Part shown: piece by piece, positions 1 through 9,866 of the stretch
How positions within the stretch are numbered: position 1 is the first letter of the stretch
How the letters are laid out: each line of letters starts with the position of its first letter
Source: Psilocybe azurescens
Taxonomy: Eukaryota; Basidiomycota; Agaricomycetes; Agaricales; Agrocybaceae
Assembly (NCBI GenBank): GCA_023853785.1
Contig: JAJIRX010000001.1
Coordinates: forward strand, 1-19,583
Length of the DNA: 19,583 nt
Direction: 5' to 3'
Notes under the pieces: model-generated
What the model saw: only the letters and a program-made list of their open reading frames with translations
What the model was told of the DNA's origin: nothing
Databases searched by the model: none
Made by a program: the position numbers and the translations under genes

Positions 1-302
1 GGATAGACCGGTCATTTAGTGGCGCGTCAGCAGAATGATAATGGACGTGATTAGATGCCGGGCGTTAAAGTCTAAGAGCAGACAGCTGAGCAAGAGACAG
101 GAAATCAATGCAAACACGTGATGCCCAGAAGCGGCATTTGAATAGCTCAATTCGGCAGTGACGTACGACGGAGAATGAAATGGGTAAGTTGTGCTTTTGC
201 AAGGCCTGACCTTGACCTTCATCTGCTAGCTATTAGTATCATATCCAGATTGGCGTTGGCGACAAAAAGATGCATTTCGCTTTGTCAGCTGGTTTTCCGG
301 AC

Positions 303-310
303 GTATATAG
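303..310 (+). promoter_or_regulatory. TATA-like element upstream of the P450 gene
   Basis: A TATATAG stretch lies about 145 bases before the P450 ATG at 455. It is followed by a C/T-rich tract (about 328-370), a common arrangement around fungal transcription starts. Placement is by inspection only. The rest of 1-302 shows no gene I can support. Confidence 0.4.
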
Positions 311-454
311 ACTGAGCGGTCCATGTTTCAATTTCCCACCTCTCCTTCTTTCCTCCCCATTCATCTCCCCTCTTCCGTCCCAGATAACCTGCAGCGTAGC
401 AGGTTCTTCTCTCACGCAACACTGTGACGCCTTTTCTGACTCCTTTCTTTGACT

Positions 455-2486
455 ATGATTACCGCCGTTAATTATTCGGCCTCCTGGTCTACCACCAACC
501 TCTTCCTCACTGCCACCTTCATTACCTTGGCGTACTTTCTCATACATGCTTTCTATAATCTCTTTCTCTCTCCTCTCTCAGCGATACCCGGTCCATGGTA
601 CTATGCCATATCAGACTTTTGGATTACCACCCACGTTATCCGCCTTCGTCAGTGCAAGGCGGTCCAAGACCTTTCGAAATCTATGGTCCCGTCGTCCGTA
701 TCGGACCCAACAAGGTCGTCTTCCGAGATATCTCGACCATGCGTAACGTGTACTCCGTACACAAGTTCGATAAGAGCACTTTCTATAAAGTCTATTAACG
801 CGAGTCTCTTCTGTACTCCGCCCACTAAGCATTAAACTAACTTTAGCCCCTTTTATAGCAACGACAACGATCACGCGTGCGTTAAAACGCGCATATATGC
901 ACCTTTATTTATAAAATTTCACCCTTTTCCTCTAGCATGACAACTTTAGACCACGCTATCCACTCTATCCGACGTAAATCATACGCACATCACTATACTC
1001 CAAGCAACGTCGCGCAATTTCAGCCTGAAATGCATGAATATACCTTTCAGCTTATTAATGTTCGTCTAGCATGACTCTATCTCCGTGATCTGTACTTATA
1101 TGCGGGTAAAGTCGCTCGAGAATATTGGAAATCTCCCGTCGAGTGCCTGGCACTCTTCCGACACCTAATGGTCGATGTTGTAGTTTCTTCTTCCTTTGGT
1201 TATCGCCTCGGAGCAGTGGGCAAATGGGCCATGGACGTCGAGGATCCTCTTTCCACGGCGATAAACGACTTCCTAAGCGTGGTATTCTTGTGAGTTTTTA
1301 AATACACTCGAATAGTTTCTTTTTCGCTTAAAAGCGCATATATATGGTTTTTAGCGTAGCATCGTTCCTGCATGGACCTGGAATCTAGTTTGCCGCATCC
1401 CTAACAGCCGATGGGAGACAAATGTGCGACTCCGACAAAATTCTCGCCGAGGTCAAATCTAGAATTTGATAACAACAAGTTTTTGCTAATTCTAAGTACA
1501 GTTTGTGAGTGCACGCGTGTATGAAATGCGTGGTCAAGTGAATGCAGGCAAAATTGGCGATACCGAAAAAATCTCGATGCTACAGCGTCTCTTGGGCTAC
1601 AAATATAGTCCGACTCAGCAGATGCCTGATCACGATATCATCTCAGAATGCATTGGTCATTTGTACGTCTTTGGGTTGTTATTCGTTGGCACGGATCTTC
1701 TGAAACACTGTATCAGCATGGCTGGAACTGACACTACGTCGACGTCCATCACATACCTGTTCTGGGAGCTAAGCCGTCGTCCAGATATAATGAAGAAACT
1801 TCAAATGGAAATAGATGAGGCTATTCCCGACTGCAAAGTTCTCCCAGATATGGCTGTTCTGCAAGACCTGCCCTACTTGAACGCATTCATGAAAGAAGGT
1901 TGGATATCCAACTATCTGCAGCGTCCATCGTTCTCATATTTAGTAATGGTAATTTCAATACCACAGGTCTTCGAATGTATACAGCCGTCCCGAGCCTTCT
2001 CGAACGTATTGTTCCTTCTTCCACCTCCAAAAATGGAGCGACGGATGGGATTTTCGACTTGATGGGTTACGCTCTTCCTCCTGGAACGGTTGTGGCTACG
2101 CAGGCGTGGTCGATGCATCGAGAAAGTTCCGTCTTTCCTTCCGCCGATAGATTCATTCCTGAGCGCTGGCTCGAGAGCCCATCTACCACCTCGAGTGATC
2201 TGTCCACGATGGCGGCGCATATGATGCCTTTCGGAACAGGAACCCGTATTTGTGGAGGACAAAATTTGGCACATATGATGCTCAGGTTGGCCGTCGCCGC
2301 ATTTGTGAGAAACTTCGATGTCAGTGCTCCGAGCGAAACGACTGCTGCAAGCATGGACATCAAAGACAGCTTTGTGAGTCTTCTCTGTCGTTTGACTCTT
2401 CCCTTTGTCTTGACACAATAACACTAGGTGATTTTCCGGCCGCTATGGAATGCAAACTTATCTTCACCCCTCGCGCTACCTTTTAA
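455..2486 (+). pseudogene. Cytochrome P450 monooxygenase, eight exons, disrupted
   Basis: Heme-thiolate monooxygenase, probably ER-anchored: a hydrophobic N-terminus (LFLTATFITLAYFLIHAF) is followed by the hinge AIPGPW. Best exons: 455-789, 847-876, 936-1289, 1355-1451, 1502-1662, 1717-1898, 1967-2373, 2428-2486, giving about 542 residues, a normal length. Key motifs are present: I-helix AGTDTT (1721-1738), ExxR split by an intron (Glu 1895, Arg 1972), FIPERW (2152-2169) and heme loop FGTGTRICGG with Cys at 2251. The frame breaks at 672-674 (T run), 1272-1273 (C run), 1413-1415 (one extra G) and 2432-2437 (T/C run). There is an in-frame TGA at 1072-1074, the 847-876 exon does not fit in phase, and two donors are the unusual GTC (790, 1452). 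The one-base breaks could be sequence errors; the stop and bad junction favour a real pseudogene. Substrate and CYP family are not assigned. Confidence 0.88.
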
Positions 2487-3065
2487 ACGCCCCTCTAATT
2501 TCGTGTCCATTCCAACGCCGATCCGTCGGATCATGCCTCGCTCGGTGTGTATAGCATCACTATCACCATGAATTCGCTTCTTTTCATATTCGAAGTCCCT
2601 TCCTTTCTATACGTTCTTGTTCGTTCGCTTTCTTGGTTTAGCTTTCTTTTGATTATGTTTATGTTCTCTTTACTTGTTTTCTATGGAATCTATCCAGCCC
2701 GCTTCCTCTTTGATATCCTTTTACGGACCTCTCCATGGATTGGTCTAATAGCGACTAGTTCCATAATTTCTATCCCATACCCTTTCCTGTCCATTCACCG
2801 GTCCACCCTATCTTATTCATAAACCCATAATATCGCCCTTTATTTTGATTCCTAACTTATTCCATTCCCTCTCATTCGTTATCATTATTCGGAGGTTACG
2901 GAATAATTATTCGGTCTTCTGATCATTCCATTCTTTAATATGTACTCATTAGTTATGGCTTTCGTGGAAATGTAATGTTAATAATCGAATACTCTGTCAA
3001 TGAACAACAAATACAAGTGGTTAACAATTATCTGAGGCTGAACCCGTCCAGAGACTTATTCAGTG
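2487..3065. other. Intergenic region between convergent genes
   Basis: Pyrimidine-rich, T-rich DNA between the 3' ends of the P450 and the transporter, presumably holding both 3' UTRs. It contains a 91-codon hydrophobic open frame (2547-2822, plus strand) that I read as a by-product of the T-rich composition. I see no other gene. Confidence 0.5.
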
Positions 3066-4000
3066 CTAGTTGTAAACACCACGCGGTAGTCTCATGATGG
3101 GACGAGTCTCTGCTTCCAGCATTTCGCTGACTCCGATGTAGTAGGCCACCAACGCAACGATAATACCCACGATGCCTCCTGCCCTCGTAATGCTATTGCA
3201 AGCATTCAAAGTCAGTTATTAAAAGGTATTGCAAATGCGAAAAGTACACACTTTGCCATTCCAGTGAACGAGCCAGCGGCAAGAGAGCAAAGGCGAGCGC
3301 CAAAATAGAGAGAAGGACCACAAAGGAAACATTCCTACGAACAACGGGGATTCTGGAATAATAATTCGTGAGCTTTGCAGGAAAAAAACACCAATTTCTT
3401 GCTCAGACACGCACATGAACAGAAGCGTGACCATCATCCAAGTGATCAGGTAGATCCCAATTGCGTTGCCGAGTTCTTGTGGGCTGCTATACGCACTGAG
3501 GATGCCGGACCCGGGGATAAAAATGAGAGCGTATGACATCCAAAAGCAGCCATAAGATGCAAATGCTGTTAAGATAGAAGTAATTTTGTTGAGCCAAGTC
3601 GTGTGTGCACTTTAGGATTAGAGTTAAGGGTATTCCGTTTTACCTGTGGCACCAAAGACATTCCCCTGGGGAACTCCCACATCCCTGCTATAAATTGCAA
3701 CAGGCCGCCCGTGAAGGCCGCCATGCCGACGACGATGTTGGGTGTGTGGATCCCCGTGCGTTCACGTTGAACATGGACAGGATGAATGTCGTCGATGCGA
3801 AAGAGAAGATACCGCTGAAGCCATGATAATTAAAAGTTGTTAATGATAGGTGGAAGAAAGCAAAGAAAAACTGAGACTTACGCCGGGCCTGCGTTTGCTA
3901 TCCGCGACGGACGCATGGGCCGCGGTTGGCTCCCTTTGGGCAGCGCACCGGGCTCATTAGACACGCTGATTTGTTCGATGTCGTGCTTCTCCGTGGACAT
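3066..4000 (-). CDS. GPR1/FUN34/YaaH family membrane transporter (acetate/ammonium type)
   Basis: Small multi-spanning membrane protein of the family that includes yeast Ady2/Ato proteins and bacterial SatP; known members move acetate/succinate or affect ammonium export. Exons on the minus strand: 4000-3882, 3814-3644, 3565-3415, 3352-3252, 3192-3066; with three single-base corrections they sum to exactly 224 codons (223 residues, near the usual size). Seen: a hydrophilic N-terminus from ATG 4000, NAGPAGI (residues 36-42) in the place of the family NPxPLG signature, STTFILSMFNVNARG, GMWEFPRGN, SYGCFWMSYA and IPGSGI, then further hydrophobic segments. The frame breaks lie near 3752-3755 (C run), 3661-3666 (T/C run) and 3281-3286. 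All junctions are in phase once these are allowed, so I favour sequence error over pseudogene. Substrate is inference from family. It converges with the P450. Confidence 0.85.
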
Positions 4001-4145
4001 TTTGGTCTGCGTGGTTGAGATCGTAATTTGGTCTTGATTGAGACTGTAGACCTTCGTTAAGGAGGGGCTGCGAGCTAGAAGCTGAAAGCAAGAGGGGAAA
4101 TTGGAAGAGGGAACCCACTCTGAGAAGGTCCTTCGGAGCGAGTTG

Positions 4146-4152
4146 TATTTAT
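4146..4152 (-). promoter_or_regulatory. TATA-like element of the transporter gene
   Basis: ATAAATA on the minus strand about 150 bases upstream of the ATG at 4000, followed by a C/T-rich stretch (about 4100-4080 read downward). Position is plausible; no transcript evidence. Confidence 0.3.
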
Positions 4153-4649
4153 GTGCTTGCAGAGAATAGGATGGAATGGAATGAGCGAGGGTATTCTCCC
4201 AGTAACACGCTCGTTTTGATGTACTCCTAGCCTGAGATACTGATCTATGCGGCGGCAAGTACTCCGAAGGAATAGAATAGAATAGAAAGTATTAGAGGGC
4301 ACAGGGAAATAAACACCATAGATGGATAAACCCAATAAAGCTTGAGAGAAACTGCTGGTTCACTAGCACACATGAATTAGATAGGAACCGTTCTCGCCAC
4401 AAAAGGGCTCTCATGATCATTGTAGAATATAGAGCTTGAGACCTGCCCATTTGCGGGGTAATTATAGACTGAATGGAGTGGTTGACGAGTCATAACAGGA
4501 TTGGGAATTGCAATGGGGTGAGCTTTCAAGCCATCTTTACGGATCCAAAGCACCAGTAATCAGTGAGGCACCACATATACTCGCGATTTATAGAAGCTTT
4601 TTTTTTTTTATCGAAGTATGACTGGAACTTGAAGCGAAGGAAAAAGTTA
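4153..4649. other. Intergenic DNA with no supported gene
   Basis: Mixed-composition DNA upstream of the transporter, with a run of T at about 4601-4609. Short open frames here have no recognisable motif or coding bias. Confidence 0.4.
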
Positions 4650-5023
4650 TCACCCCCGTGAGATGATTCTGTATTTAACTGACTGGACTTGCGCTATTTT
4701 GGGATTGAGGATTCCAATAAGAAATGAAGAGGAGTATGAGATGAGAGAGTTATCGCTTTTGATGGGCACGACTTCAAGGCACATGTCCTGTGGGTCTCTG
4801 AAGAAGCCAACGCCACAGGAATCAGAATCGCACACGGCCCCGCAGTAGGCAGTCACTTGTCAGCACCCAATCCGACCGCGCAACTGTCTCTCTGCAGAAG
4901 AGAAAAGAAAGAAATGCGTGATTGGACGCGTCTTGTATGGTATAGATAGAGTGAATAAGTCATGGCCAGGGTATCACACTGATCCGAAGAGAAGAGAGCA
5001 GCGGATGGTAATGAAGCTGACAT
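4650..5023 (-). CDS. Possible small Cys-rich protein, doubtful
   Basis: I do not recognise this. A minus-strand ATG at 5023 opens MSASLPSAALFSSD and meets a GTGTGA donor; an unusually strong pyrimidine-rich acceptor (TTTCTTTTCTCTTCTGCAG) follows at about 4912-4894. The next exon starts RDSCAVGLGADK and stops, but one added A in the run after GAC would continue it into the downstream frame with CGAVCDSDSCGVGFF and DMCLEVVPIKS, ending at 4650. That change matches the one-base deletions seen in neighbouring genes. For: strong splice acceptor, clustered Cys, and the gap between two same-strand genes. Against: no known family, needs a correction, no clear signal peptide. It could simply be untranslated or promoter DNA. 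Confidence 0.28.
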
Positions 5024-5070
5024 GATCAGTCGACTGCGAGATTTGCTCTGGGATCAGCTATCTCCAATGC

Positions 5071-7050
5071 TCAAGCAAAGCACTTCTCGAAGTCCCCCTC
5101 TCCATCGTTCCTCGCGTACGCTTGACTATCCACAAACGCGCTGAGCGTGCACAATCCATTCTGATCGCCCCCGCAGAAGTCGAGCGGCTGCAGAGCATCA
5201 TTCACCAGGATCCTCACGAACGTCTGCTCTTGCCCCTGCCCCTGTCCTCGACCCGGACCCGCGCCCGCGCCCGTGCACGTCAAGCGCTCGGTGACCATCC
5301 GCGCGCTGAACGGCGTGAGGCGGCTCGTGATCCACGTCCGCTTCGCATCTGGCACGCGCGGATCGAGCGCTGTCGTCTGATTGAAAAGCCCCAGCGCAGC
5401 GTAGATCGCGATCATCTGGTTGTCGTGTGAGAAGTCCGCGTAGAGCGTGCGATTGAGCGGGAAGGTCACGGGCGAGGCGTCGAGCGTCCGGTTCGTCTGC
5501 GTGTTGTCGCGCACGGGCGACTCGGTGAGCCGCGCGAGCAGCTCGTTCACGTAGCCCACGCCTTGCACGCGCCCCAGAGCTTGGCCGTATCTAAGAATAG
5601 GATAAAGAAAATAATTGAGCATAGGATTTTCGTGCAACCCAATATATTTATATGCTGACCCTGTTCCATAGAATTTATCCAAGTCGCCAAAGTATTCAAA
5701 TTGGGCGAACTCGGCATCCGAGAAGAGGGCGCAGAACGGACTGGGAGTTTCTTTGGCCAGTGTCTCAAATGCGCAAAGTGGGATGAGATTAGAGATGTCG
5801 GTCGCAGTCACGTTGGCTCCCGGCGCTTGTGTGTTCAGCCGGGCAGCGATAGGAGCGCCATAGATCGACGTCCAAAGGCCAGTCTGTGGGTCAGACGAAC
5901 CAGCACTCGGGCACATCGCATCGTCCAGAGTGTCGTTGAGCTGTTTTCAAGGTGAGTGGAATTTGTTAATGTTAGCAAAGCGAGATGATAGGAGAAATTT
6001 TGTACCGATTCATCCAGAACTACTGACAGAACTGGGTTGAAGACGCCGTGACTTGCAAGTGAGAATCCTTAGAATATGGTATTGTAAGTGCCAGGTTTAG
6101 TCCTGGACTATATTTTGATCGTTTACCTGATGTCCAGTTAGTAGCAGAGTTGACTACCCGTGTGCTGTCAGAAGCGCGAACGAATGGGACATTTGCCAGT
6201 GACACAAGATTCGTATATCTCTTAAATGCTCCTCTTCCTGCATCTGTTGATCTGCAAAGAAATTCTCGTTCCGAATAAAAGATAAAGAGCTGCAAGAACG
6301 TACTGCAAAGCTCCAAATGGTATCAGATTGTCCTTGCCAAGTGTGTACGTATAATTATGGAGGAAATCAAGTCGTGGGTCCAAGAAATGACTAGCAGACT
6401 GGAGATTCTTGACAGCTGTTAAAATTCTTGTTGTAGCCCCGACGTCGGGAAGCGCGCCCCATGGCGTTGAATCTATTTCATCAGAGACAGGAAACCAAAA
6501 TGCCTTCACAAATCTACTTACAATGTTGACCTAAAAGTTATCTATCAGAAAGGGAAGCAAAAGATTTGGGCAATACGTACTTGCGTAATCTTACAATGCG
6601 CTGGTGGGGAGTGTACTGTTCCGCCGGGAAATAGGGCGTGTATGCACCCCATGAGCGTTGGATGGCCGGAGGGAAGAACTGAGTGTCTCCGTCGATGATT
6701 GGTGGCTTGTGCGTAGTCTGAGTAGAACATAAGACGCCACTATGGAGCACAAACACACAGATGGCGGTCAATGACAGCAACATGACCAGAGCGACGCGGC
6801 GTAATCGACGGTTGAAGAGGGTCAAGGATGTCGATTTAGAAGCAGTAACGCCCCTGCCTTCATATACGGTTAACCACGCAGGCTTCTTCTCGCCCATGAT
6901 GAACGTTGTCTGATTATTATATTTGACACCGGTAGGACTTCCACGATGATCGTATGGTTGCTGAAAATCCACGGTAAGATATGGCGAACCATGTGGCAAT
7001 AACATGGGCTGTTCTTCTTTCAATTGCTTCCCCGAACGTGGATATGACAT
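5071..7050 (-). CDS. Histidine acid phosphatase (phytase-like), N-terminal membrane anchor
   Basis: Histidine phosphatase superfamily, branch 2: hydrolyses phosphomonoesters, possibly phytate, through a phospho-His intermediate. Exons (minus): 7050-6581, 6530-6522, 6472-6304, 6251-6127, 6067-6006, 5940-5660, 5590-5071; with two corrections they sum to 546 codons (545 residues). Seen: catalytic RHGARFP (His164) formed from exons 2-3, proton-donor HD in DFSHDNQM (His428-Asp429), AGSSDPQT, SIYGAPIAARLN, GVGYVNELLARLT and C-terminal Cys residues as in fungal phytases. Unlike secreted phytases there is an 85-residue cytosolic-type N-terminus, a basic RRLRR and one hydrophobic span (about 86-107), so a type II membrane protein is inferred. 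A Gly/Gln-rich insert follows TCTGAG. Frame breaks: a missing base in GGGG 6606-6609 and in CCCC 6437-6440. One donor is GTCAGC. The 5' end is duplicated at 13.2 kb. Confidence 0.88.
6522..6530 (-). other. Nine-base micro-exon of the phosphatase gene
   Basis: Exactly three codons (V-N-I) between an acceptor ending TTTTAG and a donor GTAAGT. They are needed to complete the conserved run KITQ-VNI-IQRHGARFP, so skipping would remove residues just before the active-site His. Confidence 0.75.
6882..6928. repeat. 47-bp direct repeat, copy 1 (within phosphatase exon 1)
   Basis: Starts GCTTCTTCTCGCCC and recurs at 7640-7687 with about three mismatches. On the minus strand it encodes part of the cytosolic N-terminus (NNQTTFIMGEKK). 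With the second copy it frames the segment that is also duplicated at 13.2 kb. Confidence 0.8.
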
Positions 7051-7642
7051 CTCCAATGAACAACGCGGCAACAGCAGGTCAAGCTTGACCGATTGGTGAG
7101 GACGATATCAGGGAACAGAAGGAGAGCACGATATTAGCAGACAGCTTTATAAGTTCTACATTGATGGATTGTCGTCGTGGACAGTTTGGAAGCCGCTAGC
7201 GGCTGTACAGGCGGACTCAGATACCCTCCGGCCAATCAAAACTTGCACGTTGTGATTCTAAAGCCAAAGAGACCATAATCTAACAAACACAAATAATCGA
7301 ACTGGCCTTCGCGTTCAAGCGCTTCCATACTAAGCGCCCACCACTTGCCCGCCACAAACCACATACTGCCATTGACTGCGATAGAGAAACTGAAAAATTG
7401 ACATGGCTCTATCATACCAGATATAAACAGTAAACTCCGCTAGTTCGTACAGGTGGCCCGAAATTTCAGGATCACGTCAGACTGGAGGAGCCTTCGGACA
7501 CTATGACACCCTGTGCCTCGGTTCTGGAAGGAGGCACATAGCTCCTCCCTTTTTTAATTAGCAGCTTGCACTACGGCGGAAGTTTACAGGTGGTAAGAAA
7601 TGTTTCTGTAACTCCGCATTAAAGGTGTCTGCTGCTTGGACT
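6929..7642. repeat. Segmental duplication, copy A (phosphatase start and promoter)
   Basis: About 714 bp holding the first roughly 40 codons of the phosphatase and about 590 bp upstream of its ATG. It aligns in the same orientation with 13212-13910 over nearly its whole length, with scattered substitutions and small indels (roughly 10 percent by eye). Copy A keeps TATAAA at 7144-7152; copy B has lost that stretch. Confidence 0.9.
7144..7152 (-). promoter_or_regulatory. TATA box of the phosphatase gene
   Basis: CTTATAAAG on the minus strand, about 95 bases upstream of the ATG at 7050. In the duplicated copy at 13.4 kb roughly 30 bases starting here are deleted, so only this copy keeps the element. 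Confidence 0.5.
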
Positions 7643-7687
7643 TCTTCTCGCCCGTGATGAACGTTGTCTGATTATTGTATTTGACAT
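7640..7687. repeat. 47-bp direct repeat, copy 2
   Basis: Diverged second copy of 6882-6928, about 760 bp away in the same orientation and outside the gene. Similarity stops around 7688, so this is a remnant rather than a full second gene start. Confidence 0.8.
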
Positions 7688-8189
7688 CGACTCATAATTC
7701 TACCTTGCTCCTTTCCTTCGTGTCGCGCCCTATAGATCTGCTGTCTCCAGCGCCCATTTACAAATATGTGGTTGTCTTCCACCTCACCTGATCACAAATA
7801 CCGCTCATCAACGTAGGTGGCACTCTTTGTCTTAATCATTCAATGACGCAACGTCAGAATTCTACGTCGTTCCATCAGTCGGCTCAAGACCTGTAGACCG
7901 GCTGCAGGACATTTACGTGCATCAAGAAATGATAAGTAAATCCCTACAGACGTGAGTGCCACTTGTTGCTCATAGCTATGTAACATATGTCGAAATATTA
8001 AGACTATTTCGGACTATTGAGATCCCAGAACTCAGTATTCCTGACATATATAATAATGAAGTAGGTCTTTCTAGTCGATCAATTGGGCCTGTTGAGATAA
8101 ATTTTATGTAGTAGTTATTTCAAGTTACTCTATTTAATTATGTATGAGGAATCCTTAATCTGTCTTTGAGGGCTTCTTGACTAGGTTTA
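7688..8189. other. AT-rich intergenic DNA
   Basis: No open frame with coding character. It becomes strongly AT-rich toward the MITE that starts at 8190. Confidence 0.4.
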
Positions 8190-8496
8190 CAGCGGTTCCC
8201 AAAAAGCTAAGTGGCACCACTGTCGACTGGATCAAAAATAAAAATTGTGGGAGCACCCCAGAGTTCCCGGCTGCGCTTTTCCGCTCCTCATGACACCAGC
8301 TGGTTTTACTCTCAACATTTAGAATTAAAAATCGAAGTGCCTTGTACAGTAACAGGTGAGATTTCGAAGCTAGATTGAGCAAAGTGTAACAGTACCTAAA
8401 CCCTGGACTGCCATTTTGAGAGTCAGGCACGCCCCCGCGATTTTTGATTTTTGATTGCATTGAAATGGCGCTGTCTTAGCTTTTTGAGAACCGCTG
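8190..8496. mobile_element. MITE with 22-bp terminal inverted repeats
   Basis: A 307-bp non-coding unit whose ends are inverted copies: left 8190-8211 begins CAGCGGTTC and ends AAAAAGCTAAG; right 8475-8496 is its reverse complement with one mismatch. The ends are directly flanked by TA (8188-8189 and 8497-8498), matching a TA target-site duplication of the Tc1/mariner type; a further T to the left and A to the right extend the pairing. The interior has a short ATTTTTGATTTTTGATT repeat near the right end and no transposase, so it must have been moved in trans. Superfamily is inferred from the TA alone. Confidence 0.82.
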
Positions 8497-8986
8497 TAAA
8501 ATTGTCTCTACTGTAATTTCAGTAGCACTTCAGGACCAAAAAATTATACGTATAATATCAAAATGGCTCATCAAAACCGGCTTTCCTTTTTAGATCTTGA
8601 AATATGGCGGACACAGACCAAATCTAGAGGACATGAGTCTGGATCGTGGAATGCGCCTTCAGAACGCGGTGGAAAACGCTGTAAGGCTCATATGATGATT
8701 AACTGATTCTCTATAACTATTGAGCAACTCCGTTAAATTTTCATTGTTTTCCGGGTTTAAAGCTGTATCTCGCGCACGATATGTGAAATAGAGTTATTTA
8801 AAATATTCTTAAACCTCATACATACGATGAGGGAAATCTGAGATTTGGCAGACTTCTTGATTAGTCGTTATTATTTAATTGATATGTTGGAATCTGTAAG
8901 AAACATGCTGGATTTCGATCGAGGTTTCAAAATTGAAAATTGTCAATGTGACATAACACCAACTTTGTCCTCGAGCTGTCAATATC
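8497..8986. other. AT-rich intergenic DNA
   Basis: No supported gene. It probably contains the promoter and 5' UTR of the coiled-coil gene that starts at 8987; I could not pick a convincing TATA element. Confidence 0.35.
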
Positions 8987-9866
8987 ATGATGTCGAAAAC
9001 AGATGCTCATATTCAGCCTGCGAAGACTTACCTCTACATAACCTGCCACTTCACTCAACGCTCGCTTGCATACAGAGCGCGTGTCCCTGATGACATGAGC
9101 ATCCTTGATGTACGCCAGATAGTGGCAACTGAGGTGGCTACGCAATTAAACCTACCGATTGGAGAGATAGAAGCTGCAGGTATAATCATTGCCTCCGGTA
9201 AGCCTTGCTATTCTATCCATACCCTCCTTTACTAATGCCATTCCGAGACGAACATGGGTTTTTAAGGTACGACGATGCGACTACCATGCTAAGGGATCTT
9301 TCCGGAGAACAGAGCGGGCTACATGCCATCATCCCTTCCAAGCACAACAGGTTGGCTGATGAAGCAGGGGCGCCAATGGAAACCATATCTGAGAACCCAG
9401 CCTTCCTCTCCGATCCGCTGGCCCTCTCCTCGCAGGCTCAGAGTGCGACGATGATGGAAACATTAGAAGGAAAGTTGAATGCTGAGCCGCAGAAGACGAC
9501 AAAGCTCAATGAAGAGAAGTTCCGGGAGCATGAAGCAATATGGGAGGCGGAGCTGCAGAAGACGACAAAGCTCATTGAAGAGATGTTCCGGGAGCATAAA
9601 GCATGGTGGAAGGCGGAGCTTCAGGAGTTGAAGGAGCTCGATGTGTCGGCTGAGAATAGGTACCAGCGTTTGCTGAATGAGGAGAGAGAGGAGCGTATTA
9701 AGGGTGATGCAGCAAACGAAGCACATACAGCCGCTGTTGAGCAGCTTGTCATTCAAAAGGTAAGTCTTCTCACGTTTGATACATGTTCATACCCGCCATC
9801 TCAACAAAATCCGTCTTCGAGTTGCGCTAGAGAATACCGAGGCATAGCACACACGCTTTGGGATAG
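8987..9866 (+). CDS. Uncharacterised protein: folded N-terminal domain plus coiled coil
   Basis: I do not recognise the family. Model: exons 8987-9197, 9248-9759 and 9831-9866, all GT-AG and in phase with no correction, giving 252 residues; the last exon is the least certain. ATGs at 8987 and 8990 are both possible. Residues about 13-70 (TYLYITCHFTQRSLAYRARV, then SILDVRQIVATEVATQLNLP) alternate strand- and helix-like stretches and could be a ubiquitin-like or crinkler-N-like fold; that is a guess. From about residue 149 the protein is charged and helical, built on a 22-residue repeat (QKTTKLNEEKFREHEAIWEA and a variant), as in a coiled coil. The open frame runs past the proposed second donor to 9990, so an intron-retaining form is possible. 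It sits alone between repeat-rich regions. Confidence 0.6.
9481..9678 (+). repeat. 66-bp in-frame tandem repeat in the coiled-coil gene
   Basis: Units start at 9481, 9547 and (partial, diverged) 9613, each opening GC-GAG-C-CAG and coding 22 residues. The first two share almost all bases. A 22-residue period is three heptads plus one residue. Confidence 0.85.

Noticed and set aside
2547..2822. 91-codon hydrophobic open frame, plus strand
   Set aside because: Composition is just T-rich DNA read as Phe/Leu/Ser; no motif and it sits in the P450 3' region.
5122..5430. Plus-strand open frame rich in Arg/Ala
   Set aside because: Antisense shadow of the GC-rich last phosphatase exon, which has clear family motifs on the minus strand.
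8155..8460. 101-codon minus-strand open frame
   Set aside because: Lies almost wholly inside the MITE and does not resemble a transposase.
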